Shown in pieces: positions 6,459 to 8,729 of a stretch of DNA of 8,729 nt. The first letter of the stretch is position 1, and every line of letters begins with the position of its first letter. Under the pieces are notes generated by a model. The model searched no databases, was not told the DNA's origin, and worked only from the letters and a program-made list of their open reading frames with translations. The DNA comes from an uncultured Lachnospiraceae bacterium. Its GTDB lineage: Bacteria; Bacillota; Clostridia; Lachnospirales; Lachnospiraceae. Position numbers and translations under genes: made by a program. The stretch lies in the NCBI GenBank assembly GCA_910585765.1, contig CAJUES010000095.1, positions 1 to 8,729 on the forward strand, read 5' to 3'.

Positions 6459-8603
6459 ATGCAGAATGCGGGGATGATACTGTATATACTGTTCTGGGGA
6501 ACGATCGCAGGAGGCGTATGGACAGCGGTGAGCCGTGGCAGTGTGTTGGATAGCATCGCAGGATATGGACTGAAATCGGTTCTGTTTTTCTTTGCGGGAA
6601 TATATTTTACGGCGTCGGCGATCAAGCTCTGGCTGGGCGAGGCAGGGAGCACGCTGCCTGAGAGTTTCTGGGATGGGGAGGGGCGGACATATCTGCATTA
6701 CGGGATTGTATTTGTCGTAGTCGCCGCCGTTGTGATCGTGCTGATGAGACGGCTGCCGCGATCATACGCATATCATTTCGTGCATATTTTCGATTTCTGT
6801 TATGGAACCGTGACGGCGGGCGCGCTGCTTTTGACCGGGCGGATCGACAACAGAATGTATTGTACGCTGTACGTCCTGGCGCTGTCTGCGGGACTTGCTA
6901 TCGCGTGGCTGAGCGGCAGGGGGATATGCTGCAGGAGTTTGGTCGATCCGAAGGAGGCATACACGAACTGGCAGGATTTCCGAAAAAGTTTCTGGAGGCT
7001 CCTGCCCTTTGTGGGCGCCTGGGTGGTGATGACGGGGATCTATCTTCCAAACGAGCTGTATCTGCACAATCCGGAGGAGTTTGCGGGCAATCACAGAATG
7101 TTTTTTGCGATCATGTTAGCGTGCAGCCTGACAGCGGCGGTCCTGATCATCCTGGCGATCCTGCTGTTTGTGCCGCGCAGGCTTGTCAGGGGCGCGTATC
7201 TGCTGTTTGCCGGGATCGGCTGTGCGGGGTATCTGCAGGGAATGTTCCTGAACGGTGAATTGAGCGCTTTGAACGGGGAGGAACAGGTGTGGCAGGCGCA
7301 GACGGTCATCCTGAACTGCGTGGTCTGGATCGCAATCCTGGCGGCAGCCGTGATCGGGGGATATCGCAGCAGGGCAGTCCGAAATGTATTGAAGGCGCTG
7401 TGCATTTATATCACGCTGGTCCAGATCGTGACACTGGGGTGGCTTGTGGTGACGACGGATCTGAGCTGCGAAAGCCAAAATGCAGCGATCACAAAGGATG
7501 GAGCACTCGAAGTGGCGGCAGAAAACAATGTGCTCGTATTTGTCCTCGACAATTTTGACAGCGAATGGTTCGAGGCGATCTATCACGAGGACGGCAGTAT
7601 ATTGGAGCCGCTGGCGGATTTTACGTATTACAGGAACGGGACATCACAGTTTGCCCACACAAATCCGGGTATACCGTACATGCTTACGGGCGCTGCGTGG
7701 GATGACGGCACGGAGGACTATTTCCAGTCAGCGTATCAGGACGGCAGTTATCTGGAGGCGATCGCGGCGCAGGGAACGGATGTCAGGGTGTACACGGAAC
7801 TGAACCTGATAGGTGAGACGCTTTGGCGGCAGCTTGGCAATTATCGGGACACGCTCCCCGTTCAATACGATTGCGCCAGGACGTTTTGGACGATGGTGAG
7901 GACTTCCCTGTACAAGACCGCACCGTTTCTCATGAAGCCTTTATATGAATACTACACATCCGATATCAAAGCGATGACATACAATGAAAACAGGTGGAGC
8001 ATAGACAACGACAAGCTGTTTTATGATGATCTGGTGAAAAACAGGCTGACAGTGTCGGATGAGCAGCAAAGTGCATTCCGCTTTTATCATATGCGGGGAC
8101 CGCACGCGCCGTTTTATCTGACGGAGGATCTAAAGTACGAGCCGACCGGAAGGGCGTCAACGATGGAATCCCAGGGAAAAGGAAGCCTGAAAGTCGTGTA
8201 TGCGTACATGGAACAGCTCAGGGCGCTCGGCAGATACGATGATGCGACGATCATCATAACAGCGGACCACGGACAGGGGAATATTCTGGGGACTGAGCGG
8301 TACAGCGGTCAGCCGGACAGGACATCGAGGACATTGTTCCTGGTTAAAAAGCCAGGTGAAATCCATGAAAGTATGGTCATCAGTGAGGCGCCTGTCTCGC
8401 AGGCGGAGCTGGTTCCCTCCATACTGGATGCGTTTGGGCTTGAATACGCAGCTTACGGAAGAACCTTTGAGGAGATCCCTGCCGATGAGGAGCGGGTGCG
8501 GAAGTATGTGGATATCTATGACAGGCACCGGATCGTGTATTCGATCGACGGGCACGCCGCAGATCTCGACAGCTGGACGATCGAGAGCGCCGAATATGAA
8601 TAG
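6459..8603 (+). CDS. polytopic membrane protein with extracytoplasmic alkaline-phosphatase/sulfatase-fold (LtaS/EptA-like) domain
   Basis: A 714-residue protein. Residues 1 to about 350 hold roughly nine or ten hydrophobic segments (near 6-24, 37-59, 79-100, 103-125, 133-153, 177-197, 219-243, and three more up to about 345). The rest is a soluble domain, predicted extracytoplasmic, with alkaline-phosphatase-superfamily landmarks: VFVLDNFD (Asp364) at the first strand, HTNPGIPYMLTG with Thr401 as the likely nucleophile, RGPHAPF (His549), and TADHGQG (Asp603-His604) as metal ligands. Thr401 and the lack of a C/S-x-P-x-R formylglycine motif argue against a true sulfatase and for a phospho-transferase or hydrolase like LtaS (glycerol phosphate) or EptA (phosphoethanolamine). 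About ten helices is more than the five of those enzymes. It follows ppd by 38 bases with an AGGGAGAG site 8 bases before ATG. The substrate is unknown; a role in adding or removing the phosphonate or another polar head group outside the membrane is inference. No specific symbol is warranted. Confidence 0.82.
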   Translation: MQNAGMILYILFWGTIAGGVWTAVSRGSVLDSIAGYGLKSVLFFFAGIYFTASAIKLWLGEAGSTLPESFWDGEGRTYLHYGIVFVVVAAVVIVLMRRLPRSYAYHFVHIFDFCYGTVTAGALLLTGRIDNRMYCTLYVLALSAGLAIAWLSGRGICCRSLVDPKEAYTNWQDFRKSFWRLLPFVGAWVVMTGIYLPNELYLHNPEEFAGNHRMFFAIMLACSLTAAVLIILAILLFVPRRLVRGAYLLFAGIGCAGYLQGMFLNGELSALNGEEQVWQAQTVILNCVVWIAILAAAVIGGYRSRAVRNVLKALCIYITLVQIVTLGWLVVTTDLSCESQNAAITKDGALEVAAENNVLVFVLDNFDSEWFEAIYHEDGSILEPLADFTYYRNGTSQFAHTNPGIPYMLTGAAWDDGTEDYFQSAYQDGSYLEAIAAQGTDVRVYTELNLIGETLWRQLGNYRDTLPVQYDCARTFWTMVRTSLYKTAPFLMKPLYEYYTSDIKAMTYNENRWSIDNDKLFYDDLVKNRLTVSDEQQSAFRFYHMRGPHAPFYLTEDLKYEPTGRASTMESQGKGSLKVVYAYMEQLRALGRYDDATIIITADHGQGNILGTERYSGQPDRTSRTLFLVKKPGEIHESMVISEAPVSQAELVPSILDAFGLEYAAYGRTFEEIPADEERVRKYVDIYDRHRIVYSIDGHAADLDSWTIESAEYE

Positions 8604-8617
8604 AATGCCCATCGGCA

Positions 8618-8665
8618 AAAAGCAGGTAAGTGTCAAGAAAAAATACTTGACACTTATCTGCTTTT
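8618..8665. terminator. long A/T-flanked hairpin, probable bidirectional terminator
   Basis: Fifteen bases after the last stop, two 20-base arms (8618-8637 and 8646-8665) pair fully apart from one G-U wobble around an 8-base A-rich loop. The left arm begins AAAAGCAGG and the right arm ends CTGCTTTT, so either strand gives a hairpin ending in a U tract (four U on +, five on -). This is typical of a bidirectional intrinsic terminator closing the operon. The length and near-perfect pairing also fit a small repeated palindromic element. Confidence 0.7.
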
Positions 8666-8675
8666 GTAGTATTCT
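8647..8675 (+). promoter_or_regulatory. candidate promoter embedded in the terminator arm
   Basis: TTGACA at 8647-8652 is a perfect -35, followed after 17 bases by TATTCT at 8670-8675, four of six against TATAAT. The -35 lies inside the right arm of the hairpin, so apparent promoter character may be incidental. Any target gene would be beyond the right edge. Confidence 0.3.
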
Positions 8676-8687
8676 CCCGTTTTAAAC

Positions 8688-8695
8688 ACTTGACA
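8688..8695 (+). repeat. second direct copy of ACTTGACA
   Basis: ACTTGACA occurs at 8645-8652 and again at 8688-8695, 43 bases apart, and an inverted TGTCAAG lies at 8631-8637. The second copy could be a -35 box for a downstream gene, but no good -10 is found 16-18 bases on (AATCCT at 8713-8718 is poor). The rest of 8604-8729 shows no gene or RNA. Confidence 0.4.
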
Positions 8696-8729
8696 AAATA
8701 ATAAACGGCTGAAATCCTTTGTTTATGGG

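Noticed and set aside
6459..8603. Calling the last gene a sulfatase
   Set aside because: No formylglycine C/S-x-P-x-R motif is present; the probable nucleophile is Thr401, as in phospho-transferases of the fold.
1..8729. CRISPR array, tRNA, rRNA, insertion sequence or attachment site
   Set aside because: No spaced direct repeats, cloverleaf-like segments, transposase genes or terminal repeats were found; almost all of the window is accounted for by six genes.

Overview
The window looks like a cell-surface biosynthesis operon from a moderately GC-rich member of the Bacillota, most likely a Clostridia/Lachnospiraceae-type gut bacterium. The clues are strong AGGAG/GGGAG ribosome binding sites, a Gram-positive-style YidC core, TagF-like and LicC-like proteins, an AT-rich intergenic tail with consensus TTGACA boxes, and GC by eye a little over half in the genes. 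The taxonomic call is inference; no rRNA or marker gene is present.

Layout, all on the + strand: (1) 2-1990, a two-part protein with a YidC/Oxa1-type membrane core followed by a TagB/TagF-like (CDP-glycerol glycerophosphotransferase family) domain; its true start is probably left of the window. (2) 1991-3133, a 2-aminoethylphosphonate transaminase (PhnW type). (3) 3191-4486, phosphoenolpyruvate mutase with an N-terminal cytidylyltransferase-like domain. (4) 4571-5293, a LicC/PntC-type cytidylyltransferase. (5) 5290-6420, phosphonopyruvate decarboxylase. (6) 6459-8603, a polytopic membrane protein with an extracytoplasmic alkaline-phosphatase/sulfatase-fold domain. The tail 8604-8729 holds a long terminator-like hairpin and TTGACA boxes. 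Genes are abutting, overlapping or separated by at most 84 bases, so this reads as one transcript.

How the genes fit together: PepM converts phosphoenolpyruvate to phosphonopyruvate, Ppd decarboxylates it to phosphonoacetaldehyde, and PhnW run in reverse aminates that to 2-aminoethylphosphonate (AEP). PntC would activate AEP as CMP-AEP. That is a complete route to a nucleotide-activated phosphonate, with no C-P lyase or phosphonatase (PhnX) gene in the window, so the locus appears anabolic. The two flanking membrane or surface enzymes are the candidates for moving an AEP or other phospho-substituent onto a teichoic-acid-like polymer, glycan or lipid.

The most unusual points are the YidC-TagF fusion, an altered active-site motif in its transferase half (PHD rather than the usual HG), the apparent loss of the ISSTK-type motif in the PepM N-terminal domain beside a stand-alone PntC, and a roughly ten-helix transferase of the LtaS/EptA fold. 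The proposed link between CMP-AEP and the two surface enzymes is inference from gene order.
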